A DNA stretch of 64,000 nucleotides from assembly GCA_965223825.1 (NCBI GenBank), contig OZ245018.1, positions 186,001 through 250,000 on the forward strand, given 5' to 3'. The notes beneath the pieces were generated by a model. The model was given only the letters and a program-made list of their open reading frames with translations. It did not search any database and was not told where the DNA came from. The translations under genes were made by a program, and so were the position numbers. The stretch is from CAJXQU01 sp965223825 (GTDB taxonomy: Bacteria; Pseudomonadota; Gammaproteobacteria; CAJXQU01). Positions 1-8,477 of this stretch are shown here, one piece after another; position 1 is the stretch's first letter; every line of letters begins with the position of its first letter.

Positions 1-623
1 AATGTGCACCAGATGTGGCGAGTGCCGTTGACGGTCTCTACTTCTTTTAATAAAGGACTGGTGCGCGGTCGAACGACGTCAGAAAGATCCAAGCCCGGAT
101 CGCATTCAACAAAATAGCTGGCGCCAGGTTCTTCCCCTTTTTTGTAATTCTCAAACCAGATACCGCGCGCAGAGCAATGATTGATCACCAGATCTGCCAT
201 GAGTTTGTAATCTTGCGCGATCGCGGAAATATCATTCCAATCACCCAGACTTTCATTTACGGAGGAATAATCCATGACGGCGAAACCGTCATCCGAGCAA
301 TAGGGGAAAAAAGGCAAAATGTGCACGCCAGTGAGTTCATCGGCGAGTTGATCGTTAAGGAATTGATGCAGAGATTGCAGCGGTTTTTCGCCTTCTTGCT
401 TAATCGAATCACCATACGTGATGGTATAAATATCGGATTGATCCCAATTATTCGTATGCGGCGTTGGACGTTTGATCTGTGTGTGTAGATCCATTGCCTC
501 GATCAGACGTGCGGCCAATGGCGCGTTATCCGACTCGGGGTAGAGTACGGTGAGATGTTCGATCACACGAAGTGTGAGTTCGTTTATGGCGTCATTAATG
601 TTCTGATCGAGATTCGTATTCAA
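1..623 (-). CDS. GH13 sucrose-phosphorylase-like enzyme, probable glucosylglycerate phosphorylase (3' end missing)
   Basis: The conceptual translation on the minus strand runs off the left edge, so only about 207 N-terminal residues are visible. It shows GH13 features of the sucrose phosphorylase subfamily: a YGDS motif, then HILPFFPYCSDDGFAVMDY and ADLVINHCS, the (beta/alpha)8 barrel regions I and II. Members of this subfamily phosphorolyse sucrose, glucosylglycerol or glucosylglycerate. Its position directly after a GpgS-like synthase and a phosphatase favours glucosylglycerate, which would make it a recycling enzyme; that is inference. The start appears to be a TTG at 623-621 overlapping the TGA of the upstream gene (TTGA), so translation is likely coupled. 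The first in-frame ATG is about 43 codons later and would delete conserved N-terminal sequence less convincingly. Confidence 0.8.
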   Translation of the reverse strand, partial: MNTNLDQNINDAINELTLRVIEHLTVLYPESDNAPLAARLIEAMDLHTQIKRPTPHTNNWDQSDIYTITYGDSIKQEGEKPLQSLHQFLNDQLADELTGVHILPFFPYCSDDGFAVMDYSSVNESLGDWNDISAIAQDYKLMADLVINHCSARGIWFENYKKGEEPGASYFVECDPGLDLSDVVRPRTSPLLKEVETVNGTRHIWCT

Positions 624-1843
624 GCAGCGTAGTCCTTTTTATCCTGTTCTACGGCGTCTTTGATCTGTTGCGTAATATCAGGAAGAGCGCTGTTAACACG
701 GTTCCAGCTTGGTATGAAAGGCGTATCCATCGGGTTCTCGAGGAAATGCTTGCCGGCTTTCATGATATTTTCCGCGAACAGCTCAACCGCCTGTTCTTCT
801 TGGTGGATGTCGAGAGTCAGTCCGTTGACCACCGCATCATTATGGTAAGTTTCAATGAAATCCAGCGCAATACGAAAATAGGATGCTTTTATGGTACGGA
901 ATGTTTCACTAGAGAGAACAATCCCATTGGTTGCCAGTTTGCGAAAGATAGCTTTTGCGATATCAATCGACATGCGTGAGAGGCCGGTTGAGTCATCGGC
1001 TTCAGAGAGATCCTGATGTTTGTGATCATACTGATCGGCAATATCCACCTGACATATACGGTTGGTGGAATAGTTGCGATTCATTTCAGAAAGCACGCCG
1101 ATCTCGAGGCCCCAATCACTGGGAATGCGAATGTCATTTAATACATCCATGCGCATGGAAAATTCACCGGCCAGTGGGTAACGGAAGCTGTCCAGATAAT
1201 CGAGATAATCTGACGGGCCGAGAACCTTTTTCAAAGCTCTTAATAGAGGCGTGACGAGTAAGCGTGAAACACGCCCATTGATCGTGCCGCCAGCGACGCG
1301 GGAATAATAGCCTTTGCAGAATTCGTAGTTGAAGTTGGGATTCGCTACCGGATAAAACAGTCGTGCTAACAGGCCGCGATCATAAGTGACGATGTCGCAA
1401 TCATGTAGCGCGACCGCTTCGACACGATCTAATGCTTGGACATAACCAAGGCAGTACCAGACGTTGCAGCCTTTACCGAGTTCTTTGGGTGCGAGTTCTT
1501 CATTGCCGAGCAAATCTTGCACTTCTTTCATGCGTGGACCGTCGTTCCAGAGGATGTGGTGTTCTTGCGGTAGTTCAGAAAAGAACGCCAGTGCATGTTT
1601 ATAATTTTCCTCCGTGGCACGATCAAGGCCGATCACAATGTTTGAGATATAGTCGACTTCTTTTAAGTGTTTGAGAATGTTCGGCATTGCGGGGCCGGTG
1701 ATTTCAGAGTAAAGGCAGGGAAGAACTAACGTCATGGGTCGACGTTTGGAAAATCGTTTTAAATCTTTTTCGAGATCCTCAAATGAACGGTCGGAGAGGT
1801 TGTGTAATGTGGTGATAATGCCATTCTGATAAAAGTCAGCCAT
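620..1843 (-). CDS. Glucosyl-3-phosphoglycerate synthase-like GT-A glycosyltransferase
   Basis: The 407-residue cytosolic protein has no signal peptide. A GT-A nucleotide-sugar fold is indicated by the N-terminal MTLVLPCLYSE strand and a central acidic motif HDCDIVTYD (about residues 148-156), the likely metal/UDP- or GDP-sugar DXD region. The best family fit is GpgS/MpgS-type synthases that join a sugar nucleotide to 3-phosphoglycerate. The adjacent upstream gene encodes a mannosyl/glucosyl-3-phosphoglycerate phosphatase-type HAD protein, ending 1 bp before this start, which strongly supports the two-step synthesis of glucosylglycerate or mannosylglycerate, a compatible solute. Choice of sugar donor cannot be read from the sequence. 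Confidence 0.75.
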   Translation of the reverse strand: MADFYQNGIITTLHNLSDRSFEDLEKDLKRFSKRRPMTLVLPCLYSEITGPAMPNILKHLKEVDYISNIVIGLDRATEENYKHALAFFSELPQEHHILWNDGPRMKEVQDLLGNEELAPKELGKGCNVWYCLGYVQALDRVEAVALHDCDIVTYDRGLLARLFYPVANPNFNYEFCKGYYSRVAGGTINGRVSRLLVTPLLRALKKVLGPSDYLDYLDSFRYPLAGEFSMRMDVLNDIRIPSDWGLEIGVLSEMNRNYSTNRICQVDIADQYDHKHQDLSEADDSTGLSRMSIDIAKAIFRKLATNGIVLSSETFRTIKASYFRIALDFIETYHNDAVVNGLTLDIHQEEQAVELFAENIMKAGKHFLENPMDTPFIPSWNRVNSALPDITQQIKDAVEQDKKDYAA

Positions 1844-1844
1844 G

Positions 1845-2678
1845 TCAGCAGTTTCCTGTTTGTTTCAGTAGATCAAGCACCGCGCGGTTCCAACCAGCGG
1901 GGCCTGTCGCATCGGTAATGATAGCATCATCGCGTTCCGGGAGTGCTGGCAGCGGGTTCACCGGAGAACGGATAATCACGGGATAATCGGCGACGCGCAG
2001 CATCGGTAAATCATTCTCACCATCGCCCAGAGCGATGACTTTTACCGGCTTACCGAGGGTTTCTTCATACGCGCCACGTAGCCAGTTAAGGGCTTGGCCT
2101 TTATCGCCGCCGCCTGAAAAATGCGTGAAACGACCGCCACGATGCGCGCTGATCTGATTTGCGATCAAGCGTTGTTCAAACTGATCCCAAGCTTTGTCTG
2201 AATCGCGCCAGACGACCGGCTCGGTGAAGTCCCGATCAAGTGCCATGCGAGCATTTTTGTCGGATAAGCCGGTCAGTTCAATCAAAGTTTCAACCGACAT
2301 TTCAGAGAATCCTAAAAAATCCACTGCTGCTTCAGCACGTAAGCGATGCACGATCTGGATTACGTCTTGGAGTTCGCGGCCAAAGGTTTTTTTGCGTAGC
2401 TGATCGGTTAACGGCAGTGTATTTTCCAGATGCCGAAAGCAGCCTTCCGGGATTAATACGCCCGCGCCATTTTCTGCGATGAAGGGATCGTGGTTATCAA
2501 ATGTTTGTCGTAAGGCGGTTAATTCGGCTGCGGTTTTACTGGAATTGAGAATTAAGGGGATGCCGAGGGTGCGAATTTGTTCTAAGGCTTCGTGCGCGGC
2601 GGTGTAGCTATAGTCATGATGATCGAGTAGTGAGCCGTCGAGATCGGTGACGATGATCAAGTGAGCGTTATCCGTCAT
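1845..2678 (-). CDS. HAD-IIB mannosyl/glucosyl-3-phosphoglycerate phosphatase
   Basis: This is a HAD phosphatase of 277 residues. Motif I is VTDLDGSLLD (residues 10-19, nucleophile and acid/base Asp), motif II the NSS region near residue 46, and motifs III/IV end in ALGDGENDLPML (about residues 216-227). The C2-type cap and length match the MPGP/YedP family that dephosphorylates mannosyl- or glucosyl-3-phosphoglycerate. It is the first gene of the three-gene minus-strand operon, so a promoter should lie in 2679-2850. It would act after the glycosyltransferase to release the free solute. The E. coli relative YedP stands alone; here the operon context supports a biosynthetic role. Confidence 0.8.
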   Translation of the reverse strand: MTDNAHLIIVTDLDGSLLDHHDYSYTAAHEALEQIRTLGIPLILNSSKTAAELTALRQTFDNHDPFIAENGAGVLIPEGCFRHLENTLPLTDQLRKKTFGRELQDVIQIVHRLRAEAAVDFLGFSEMSVETLIELTGLSDKNARMALDRDFTEPVVWRDSDKAWDQFEQRLIANQISAHRGGRFTHFSGGGDKGQALNWLRGAYEETLGKPVKVIALGDGENDLPMLRVADYPVIIRSPVNPLPALPERDDAIITDATGPAGWNRAVLDLLKQTGNC

Positions 2679-2850
2679 GATCAGCGTCCAGAATAGCGTG
2701 GTTGTGTATATAAAGCGTAACGCAAAAAACGAGCTTTCATTATTATTTATCGTTGTTAAGGCAGTATTGCACTCCTTTTAAACTACTTTGCTATAAAACG
2801 GCGAGGGACGCAAAAGTGAAAGGTGAAATCATGTTAGCAATGTTGCCGCG

Positions 2851-4209
2851 CTAGCATGCGACAACAAATTGTTTAACGCGACTTTTCTTACTCGCAAGTA
2901 GTTGAGGGGGACGTTTTTGATCCAGTGTTTTGTCTGGCATAACACAATCGATTTCTACCAACGTCGATGTTTGACTTGGCATGCCTGCTTGCGCCAACGA
3001 ATCCAGTGTGAGTAAGCCGAGTAAGCTAAAAGCTATCGCTAAAGATAATTTTTTTACAAGGCTTTTGGTCGCTCTAAAAGCACGTACTTTTCGGTAAAAT
3101 TGCCAAGCGAGTTTTGAGTTTTTGATTCGTCGCTTGGTCATATTCGAGCAACGTAAGAGAGGCACTGCGACGTGGCCGAGCAGGCTTTCAGCTTTGAACG
3201 AATCGAACAGAGTTATTTCATGATTACACCACGCGGTTTTGTAGTGATCATTACCGGCACCCATATCGATCAGTTTGATGTTGTGATCACAGCAGTACGC
3301 TAGCACACGACGCAGTAAGAGATCACCGGGTGAAAGTTGACGGCGTTGTGTGTTCGTCATGGAGTTCAGCATGGTGTAGCACTTGTTTTGTGCCAGTAGC
3401 ATCAGCCCGGTTGCTAGCAATTCATCATCGAGTTTTACGATCATCAGGAAGGCGGATTGATCTTGCTTCTTCTGTGCATTGATCAACACGTTTTCATAGA
3501 AAGCCTGGTAGTCTTTTTGGTTGGCTTCGAGCTTGATGCCGAGCTCTTGAAAGCGCGCACTGCGTTGGGCAAAGAGTTGTTGTAAATAATCACAGTTTGC
3601 CTCCAGTCCTTCGACCACTTCACAGACTAATTCGCCTTCACGTTGGAAGCGTCGTTCTTCATTGCGAATGCGTTTGCGTGTAGATTTACTCCGCGTTTCG
3701 TTGAGTAATTGCTCAAAATCATGATGTGGAAAAATCAGCTGGTGGGTGGCATTCGCGGACGGGGTTTGATCAATCGAATCAAACGGAGAGAAATGGCCGT
3801 CCCACTCACGTGCCTGTTGCTTGAATTCCAGATAATCAAACCGTGGCAAGCTGGCGGTGATTGTCTGCCATAGTTCATCAAATTCGTTGCGTGATAATGT
3901 GGTGATAAATTCACGATCGTACAAGCCGCCGTGATAATTGAAGTGGGCATCTGCCAGCCAGGTGAGCACTTTCAAAAAACCACACGGTTTGATCATCATC
4001 GGCAAAATGCACACAACGTGATCGGAATGCGTAACCACAGCAATGGTCAATTGCGCATTGTCCGGTAAGCCAACAGAATCAAGCCAAGCTTTGATCAGAT
4101 CCCATTTTTGGTAGGGCGTCATCCAAGCATGTTCTTCCAGTGCACGCCATTCGGTTTCAATTTTTTCCACATCATTGTGGATAGCAATTGAATATTTCGG
4201 CTGTAACAT
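2851..4209 (-). CDS. BioF2/CelD-like GNAT acyltransferase with unusual hydrophobic C-terminal tail
   Basis: Residues about 1-385 resemble the BioF2/CelD (FemAB-fold) acetyltransferase family: an N-terminal half ending around residue 150, then the TRSKSTRKRIRNEERRF helix and the LLATGLMLLAQNKCYTMLNSM core, finishing with DMGAGNDHYKTAWCN, typical of this family. Relatives act in exopolysaccharide or cell-envelope modification; the substrate here is unknown. The last ~65 residues are odd: a signal-peptide-like stretch (LSLAIAFSLLGLLTLDSLAQAG, quoted in parts) followed by a basic, low-similarity tail with a terminal Cys. This may be a membrane anchor or the fused remnant of a neighbouring gene. 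It is monocistronic between two intergenic gaps. Confidence 0.65.
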   Translation of the reverse strand: MLQPKYSIAIHNDVEKIETEWRALEEHAWMTPYQKWDLIKAWLDSVGLPDNAQLTIAVVTHSDHVVCILPMMIKPCGFLKVLTWLADAHFNYHGGLYDREFITTLSRNEFDELWQTITASLPRFDYLEFKQQAREWDGHFSPFDSIDQTPSANATHQLIFPHHDFEQLLNETRSKSTRKRIRNEERRFQREGELVCEVVEGLEANCDYLQQLFAQRSARFQELGIKLEANQKDYQAFYENVLINAQKKQDQSAFLMIVKLDDELLATGLMLLAQNKCYTMLNSMTNTQRRQLSPGDLLLRRVLAYCCDHNIKLIDMGAGNDHYKTAWCNHEITLFDSFKAESLLGHVAVPLLRCSNMTKRRIKNSKLAWQFYRKVRAFRATKSLVKKLSLAIAFSLLGLLTLDSLAQAGMPSQTSTLVEIDCVMPDKTLDQKRPPQLLASKKSRVKQFVVAC

Positions 4210-4327
4210 CCTTTCTTAAATCTCCTTCACTGAGCTTCTATTATCGGCCAGAATGGGGAGAATTTGAATGCGTGTTAACTGATTATTAATTAAGGAAGAA
4301 AAAAATCAGTTAAAACCGTTAAGTACA

Positions 4328-4365
4328 CCCACGAATACGCTAGGGGGGAGGGGCGTATTCGTGGG
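4328..4365 (-). terminator. Strong hairpin downstream of the sugar-dehydrogenase-like gene
   Basis: A perfect 13-bp inverted repeat (CCCACGAATACGC at 4328-4340, its complement at 4353-4365) encloses a 12-base loop. It begins 25 bp after the stop of the minus-strand gene at 4390. The T-run on the minus strand comes only some 20 bases further on (4299-4305), so termination is likely but not canonical. Confidence 0.6.
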
Positions 4366-4389
4366 GAATACCCACACGAGAGAGTGTGT

Positions 4390-6336
4390 TTAGTTGAGCG
4401 GGAGCGCTTTTAATGTGCCCGCTTTCATATCGGGTACGAGTAAATACGCACCATCAGCGGACAGGCTGATATCTGCTGCTGCGATAAAGTCATCACTGAT
4501 AAGTTGGGGTGTCGCTTTGGGTTCGATTAATTGCCAGACCTTGCCGGTTTTCCAATCACTCACATACAAATAACCACGCGAATCACGTACCAAACCATCC
4601 GCGCCGCCTAAGCCTTGATTTAATGCGATCAGTTCGCCGCTATTCACATCTAAGTGATACAGCGTGCCATTACCTAAATCGGCGAGCAGAAGTTGATCGA
4701 CACCGTCCATGAGCAAACCATTCGGACGAACGGTGGCGGCGTTTTCGTTGATGATTTCTGTGATCTCACCTGTCGGCGTGATCTTATAAACCCCTGAGCC
4801 TTTGCCGTCATCATCACCACTGTCAGACACGTAGACATTGCCAGCACCATCAATTTCCAGATCATTCAGGAAAGTCACAGCGCCGGGAAAGTCTGCTGTT
4901 TTTGCAAACACACTCACATTGCCGCTCAAATCAACGGCATAAACTTTATTGATGTCTGCCACGTAGAGTGTGTTGTTGAACAGATCAATCCCTTTTGGAT
5001 CATCCATGTCTTTGGCCAGTACTTGACGGCTGCCGCTGCGATCAACCACGCTGATGAAGCCGTCACCATCTTTACCGAACTCACCTATTTCAGAAATAAA
5101 CACTCGGCCATCAATGTGTGAGATCACTGATTCTGGAAACAGTAAACCGGATTGATCAAGCGGCGAAGCCTTGGTTGGGCTAGGTGCCGGTTGGTTTTCA
5201 CCATAACTCACGCGGTAGATCACCTCATTGAAATCATCGGAGATCAGTAAAGAGCCATCAGCGAGTTGTAAGACATCCGTTGGACGCCCCCACGCTTCGC
5301 CATCGATCAACCAACCGTCGATGAAAACTTCGGTATCGATAATGTTTTTGTCTTCATCAAATTTCGCGCGCATCAGCTTGTAGCCAACCGGTGAGGATCG
5401 GTTCCAAGAACCATGTTGTGCGATGATCGCGTCACCTTGATACTCTGCAGGAAATTGTGATCCGGTGTAAAACGTCAGACCCAAACTTGCTGTGTGCGCC
5501 TGATATTCTTGGACCGGAAAAGTCACTTCTTGCGGTGGTGTTTTGTCTTTCCAATCCGGATGTTGCGAATGTCCACCGGCATAGTAAGGAAAGCCGAAAT
5601 GCTGGCCTTTTTTGGTCGCCACGTTGAGCTCGCCCGCTGGGTTATCATCACCCATCATATCGGTGTTGTTGTCAGTAAAATACAGTGCATCCGTACCGGG
5701 TTGAAAGGCGATACCCACGGAATTTCGAACGCCCTTTGCGTAAATCTCAGCGTCAGATCCATCGGCATTCATACGAATGATCGTGCCTTCTGTATCATTT
5801 ACTTCACAGATATTGCAGGGTGCACCGACAGTCACGTAGAGCTTATTGTCCGGGCCAAATTTAATGTAACGCCAGCCGTGATGGGACAGATCAGGCAGTT
5901 TGTCGTAAATAACCTCACGCATTTGAGCGAAGGGTAAGTTCAGATCAAATCCGGGTGCAGGATAGCGCGCAATGCGATTTTGTTCGGCGACGTATAAATT
6001 GCCCTCGTGCATGGCGACGCCGTTGCCAACGTTGAGGTCATTCAGAATCTCGACGACGTTATCTGCTTTGCGATCCTTGTCCTTATCGACCACGGCGTAA
6101 ACGTAATCATCACGCGTGCCGACGAAAACAGTTCCAGTAGATTGGCCAAGCGCCATTTGTCGCGCGCCGGGGACTTCTGCGTAAATGCTGATGTTAAAGC
6201 CGTCAGGTAGATTAAGTTTTTCCAGGTTTTTCTCAAGTGCGGTGGTGTCCGCGTAGAGGTTGGAAGAAAGGCTGGTGAGGATGCCAAGTGTGGCAAATTT
6301 CAAGCCTCGACCAAGCCGGTTTGTGCTCGTAGTCAT
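4390..6336 (-). CDS. Secreted sorbosone/glucose-dehydrogenase-like protein with two beta-propellers
   Basis: The reading frame opens further upstream, but the ATG at 6336 is chosen: it has a GGAGT ribosome site 5 bases before it, begins an N-terminal export signal (MTTSTNRLGRGLKFATLGIL...SLSSNLYA), and avoids overlapping the upstream gene. The mature part of the 648-residue product carries LPDGFNISIYAEVPGARQMA near its start and SHHGWRYIKFGPDNKLYVTVG, typical of PQQ-dependent sugar (L-sorbosone/aldose) dehydrogenase propellers. From about residue 400 a second SMP-30/NHL-like propeller follows (repeats such as NGLLMDG..LLLADLGNGTLY and LYVSDWKTGKVWQL). It would be periplasmic. The substrate and whether PQQ is bound are unknown; no PQQ synthesis genes lie nearby. 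Confidence 0.75.
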   Translation of the reverse strand: MTTSTNRLGRGLKFATLGILTSLSSNLYADTTALEKNLEKLNLPDGFNISIYAEVPGARQMALGQSTGTVFVGTRDDYVYAVVDKDKDRKADNVVEILNDLNVGNGVAMHEGNLYVAEQNRIARYPAPGFDLNLPFAQMREVIYDKLPDLSHHGWRYIKFGPDNKLYVTVGAPCNICEVNDTEGTIIRMNADGSDAEIYAKGVRNSVGIAFQPGTDALYFTDNNTDMMGDDNPAGELNVATKKGQHFGFPYYAGGHSQHPDWKDKTPPQEVTFPVQEYQAHTASLGLTFYTGSQFPAEYQGDAIIAQHGSWNRSSPVGYKLMRAKFDEDKNIIDTEVFIDGWLIDGEAWGRPTDVLQLADGSLLISDDFNEVIYRVSYGENQPAPSPTKASPLDQSGLLFPESVISHIDGRVFISEIGEFGKDGDGFISVVDRSGSRQVLAKDMDDPKGIDLFNNTLYVADINKVYAVDLSGNVSVFAKTADFPGAVTFLNDLEIDGAGNVYVSDSGDDDGKGSGVYKITPTGEITEIINENAATVRPNGLLMDGVDQLLLADLGNGTLYHLDVNSGELIALNQGLGGADGLVRDSRGYLYVSDWKTGKVWQLIEPKATPQLISDDFIAAADISLSADGAYLLVPDMKAGTLKALPLN

Positions 6337-6394
6337 AAATACTCCGTTAGTTTTCCGAGTTATTCGTATTTTTAATGATCGATTTTTCACTGCG

Positions 6395-7498
6395 TTACTG
6401 CGCAGCTTGTAAGGTTGGATAATCGATATAACCGTGCTCGTCGCCGCCGTAGAACGTGTCTGGATCGGGCGTGTTAAGTTCGGCATCCTGCGCAAAGCGT
6501 TCGACTAGATCGGGGTTAGCGATAAAGCCTTGACCGAAAGCAACCATGTCTGCTTCTCCGTTCTGGATTGCGGCTTCTGCACTGGCGGCGGTGTAACCAC
6601 TATTGGTCATGTAAGGGCCATGCCAGAGCGGGCGAAGCGTGTTTAGATCAAAAGTGGGACCTGCCGCGCCGACGTTATCAGCGCCCATTGCGGTAATATG
6701 CAAATACGCCAGATCAAATTTATCCAGCGCCGTGATCACATAGGTAAACGTGCCTTGCGGATCAGAATCTTTAATGTCGTTGAAGGGTTGCAGCGGTGAT
6801 AGGCGTAAACCCACTCGATCCGCGCCCCAAACGTCACAGACAGCTTGCGTTACTTCGAGCAAAAGGCGTGTGCGATTTTCCAGTGAGCCACCGTATTCAT
6901 CATCGCGATGATTGGTACCGTCACGCAGAAACTGATCGAGGAAATACCCGTTCGCCGCGTGTATTTCAACGCCATCAAAGCCAGCTGCTTTAGCGCATTC
7001 AGCGGCGTGTTTGTAATCGTCGATGGTCGCTTTGATCTCGCTAATACTAACTGCGTGTGGAGTTTCAAATTTTTGTGGGCCGTTGTATGTCATCGCTTCT
7101 CCTTCAGCGGCAATCGCAGAAGGGGCATGCGGCCGCATTCCGTTAGGGAGTAGGGAGGTATGTGATACACGACCGCAATGCCAAAGCTGACAGAAAATTT
7201 TCCCACCTTTTGCATGCACGGCTTGCGTGACTTTTTGCCAGCCTTTGACTTGATCGTCATTGTGTATGCCGGGTGTGGCGGGGTACCCAAGTGCGTGCGC
7301 TGAGATTTGTGTGCCTTCTGAAATGATCAGGCCAGCGCTGGCACGTTGTTCGTAATAGATAACGTTTAGATCATGTGGAACGTTTCCTTCACCGGCGCGA
7401 TTGCGTGTTAGCGGTGCCATGATCACGCGGTTGTTTAATGTGTTTGCACCGATTGTGATCGGCGATAGCAGGGTTACGTTGTTGCTTGAGTCACTCAC
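6395..7498 (-). CDS. Old Yellow Enzyme family NAD(P)H:flavin ene-reductase (NemA-like)
   Basis: An FMN-dependent TIM-barrel enzyme of 367 residues, the normal length for NemA/xenobiotic reductase. Visible hallmarks are the N-terminal NRVIMAPLTRNRA (flavin loop), GKIFCQLWHCGRVSH, the active-site segment FDGVEIHAANGYFLDQFLRDGTNHRDDEYGGS (quoted in parts; His-Ala-Ala-Asn binds the substrate carbonyl or nitro oxygen), and VAFGQGFIANPDLVER near the phosphate-binding end. It reduces activated alkenes, quinones, nitro-compounds or methylglyoxal-type electrophiles in the cytoplasm. The upstream divergent-free arrangement with a TetR regulator and identical palindromes at 7549 and 8252 indicates repression relieved by electrophiles, as for NemR-NemA. 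Confidence 0.9.
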   Translation of the reverse strand: MSDSSNNVTLLSPITIGANTLNNRVIMAPLTRNRAGEGNVPHDLNVIYYEQRASAGLIISEGTQISAHALGYPATPGIHNDDQVKGWQKVTQAVHAKGGKIFCQLWHCGRVSHTSLLPNGMRPHAPSAIAAEGEAMTYNGPQKFETPHAVSISEIKATIDDYKHAAECAKAAGFDGVEIHAANGYFLDQFLRDGTNHRDDEYGGSLENRTRLLLEVTQAVCDVWGADRVGLRLSPLQPFNDIKDSDPQGTFTYVITALDKFDLAYLHITAMGADNVGAAGPTFDLNTLRPLWHGPYMTNSGYTAASAEAAIQNGEADMVAFGQGFIANPDLVERFAQDAELNTPDPDTFYGGDEHGYIDYPTLQAAQ

Positions 7499-7548
7499 AG
7501 TTTTACTCCTCTTGGGCGATCAAAAAGTAGGCATTAATGCGATAATAA

Positions 7549-7563
7549 TAGACCAGTCGTCTA
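7549..7563. promoter_or_regulatory. Palindromic operator upstream of the ene-reductase gene
   Basis: The 15-mer TAGACCAGTCGTCTA (TAGAC-N5-GTCTA) lies 51 bp before the ene-reductase start. An identical copy lies upstream of the TetR gene at 8252. Two identical palindromes flanking a TetR-enzyme pair are best explained as binding sites for that regulator; the half-sites resemble those described for NemR. Confidence 0.85.
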
Positions 7564-7621
7564 ATGTTCTATCGCAATGATGTTGGTTGTTGTGTCTTGA
7601 TTTCACTGAAAAATTTTCTGA

Positions 7622-8230
7622 CTAGCTGGGCTTAGCGTGAAGACAACTTTGTAAATTACGCATGGCGCTTTCTAATGCGTGGGTGTCACGGTGGACTTTC
7701 GTGATCAACGTTGCGCCGAGCCACATGTAATAAATCTCGCGGGTCAGATCGAGCGTCGATTTTTCAGTCAGAATTTCTTTATTATCGATCGCTTCCTGGA
7801 AGCAGGCGGCGAGGCGTTCGATCACACCATCGGTTCCTTCTTTTAAAGCGAGGCGCATTGGTTCAGATAGATCAGTCACTTCCGCACTGAGCTTCACGAC
7901 AAGACATTTATCTTGCGTGGTGTCGTTACACTGACGATCCATCCAATACTCGAAATATTCTAAGAGTCGTTGCACCGCACTGCGACCATCGGCGGCCAGT
8001 GTTTGATCAACACGGACGTAATAATCTTCAAAATAGTTTTCTAACAATGCCGCGCCGAATTGTTCTTTCGACCCAAAGTAATGGTAAAAAGATCCTTTCG
8101 GTACACCCGCGGTGGTGAGGATTTCATTCAAGCCGACCGCAGTGAAGCCTTTCCCGAGAATCAGTGCTTGCGCAGTTTCGAGAATTTGTTGGCGCTTGAG
8201 CGCGGATTTGTCAGCTTGAGAAGGACACAT
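7622..8230 (-). CDS. TetR-family repressor, NemR-like
   Basis: The 202-residue regulator has an N-terminal HTH of TetR type (ILETAQALILGKGFTAVGLNEILTTAGVPKGSFYHYFGSKEQF, helix-turn-helix about residues 30-58) and a helical ligand domain. Cysteines occur at residue 2 and in the ligand domain (near RQCNDTTQDKCLVVK), which could sense electrophiles or hypochlorite as NemR does; that redox role is inference. It precedes the ene-reductase in the same direction with 123 bp between them, and an identical palindrome sits upstream of each gene, so it probably represses both itself and the enzyme. Confidence 0.85.
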   Translation of the reverse strand: MCPSQADKSALKRQQILETAQALILGKGFTAVGLNEILTTAGVPKGSFYHYFGSKEQFGAALLENYFEDYYVRVDQTLAADGRSAVQRLLEYFEYWMDRQCNDTTQDKCLVVKLSAEVTDLSEPMRLALKEGTDGVIERLAACFQEAIDNKEILTEKSTLDLTREIYYMWLGATLITKVHRDTHALESAMRNLQSCLHAKPS

Positions 8231-8251
8231 GCGACACAGAATGACATAAAT

Positions 8252-8266
8252 TAGACCAGTCGTCTA
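8252..8266. promoter_or_regulatory. Palindromic operator upstream of the TetR gene
   Basis: Second identical copy of TAGACCAGTCGTCTA, 21 bp before the TetR start codon, in a position to block transcription or early elongation. It indicates autoregulation by the adjacent repressor. Confidence 0.85.
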
Positions 8267-8477
8267 GTGGGTATGATCGATCTGCTATTAGTCTGTTTTT
8301 GCATGAGGTAGGCAAGCCCATTTTATTGACAGGGTTGGGTAGCGGCATCTGTAAGGCGCTGATTTGAATGTTAAGCACACAAGGTGATGCATCTCAGAGA
8401 CAATCGCGTTTACAGTGGGGGAAACTAAAATCGCAGCTCACGGATGAGAAAGCTAGAGCCCTGCATTGCTAAAAACA

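Noticed and set aside
177..488. Plus-strand ORF inside the left-edge gene
   Set aside because: It is antisense to a GH13 reading frame with clear family motifs, and lacks its own ribosome site.
6337..6495. Longer start for the sugar-dehydrogenase-like gene
   Set aside because: It would overlap the ene-reductase gene and hide the export signal; the internal ATG has a good ribosome site.
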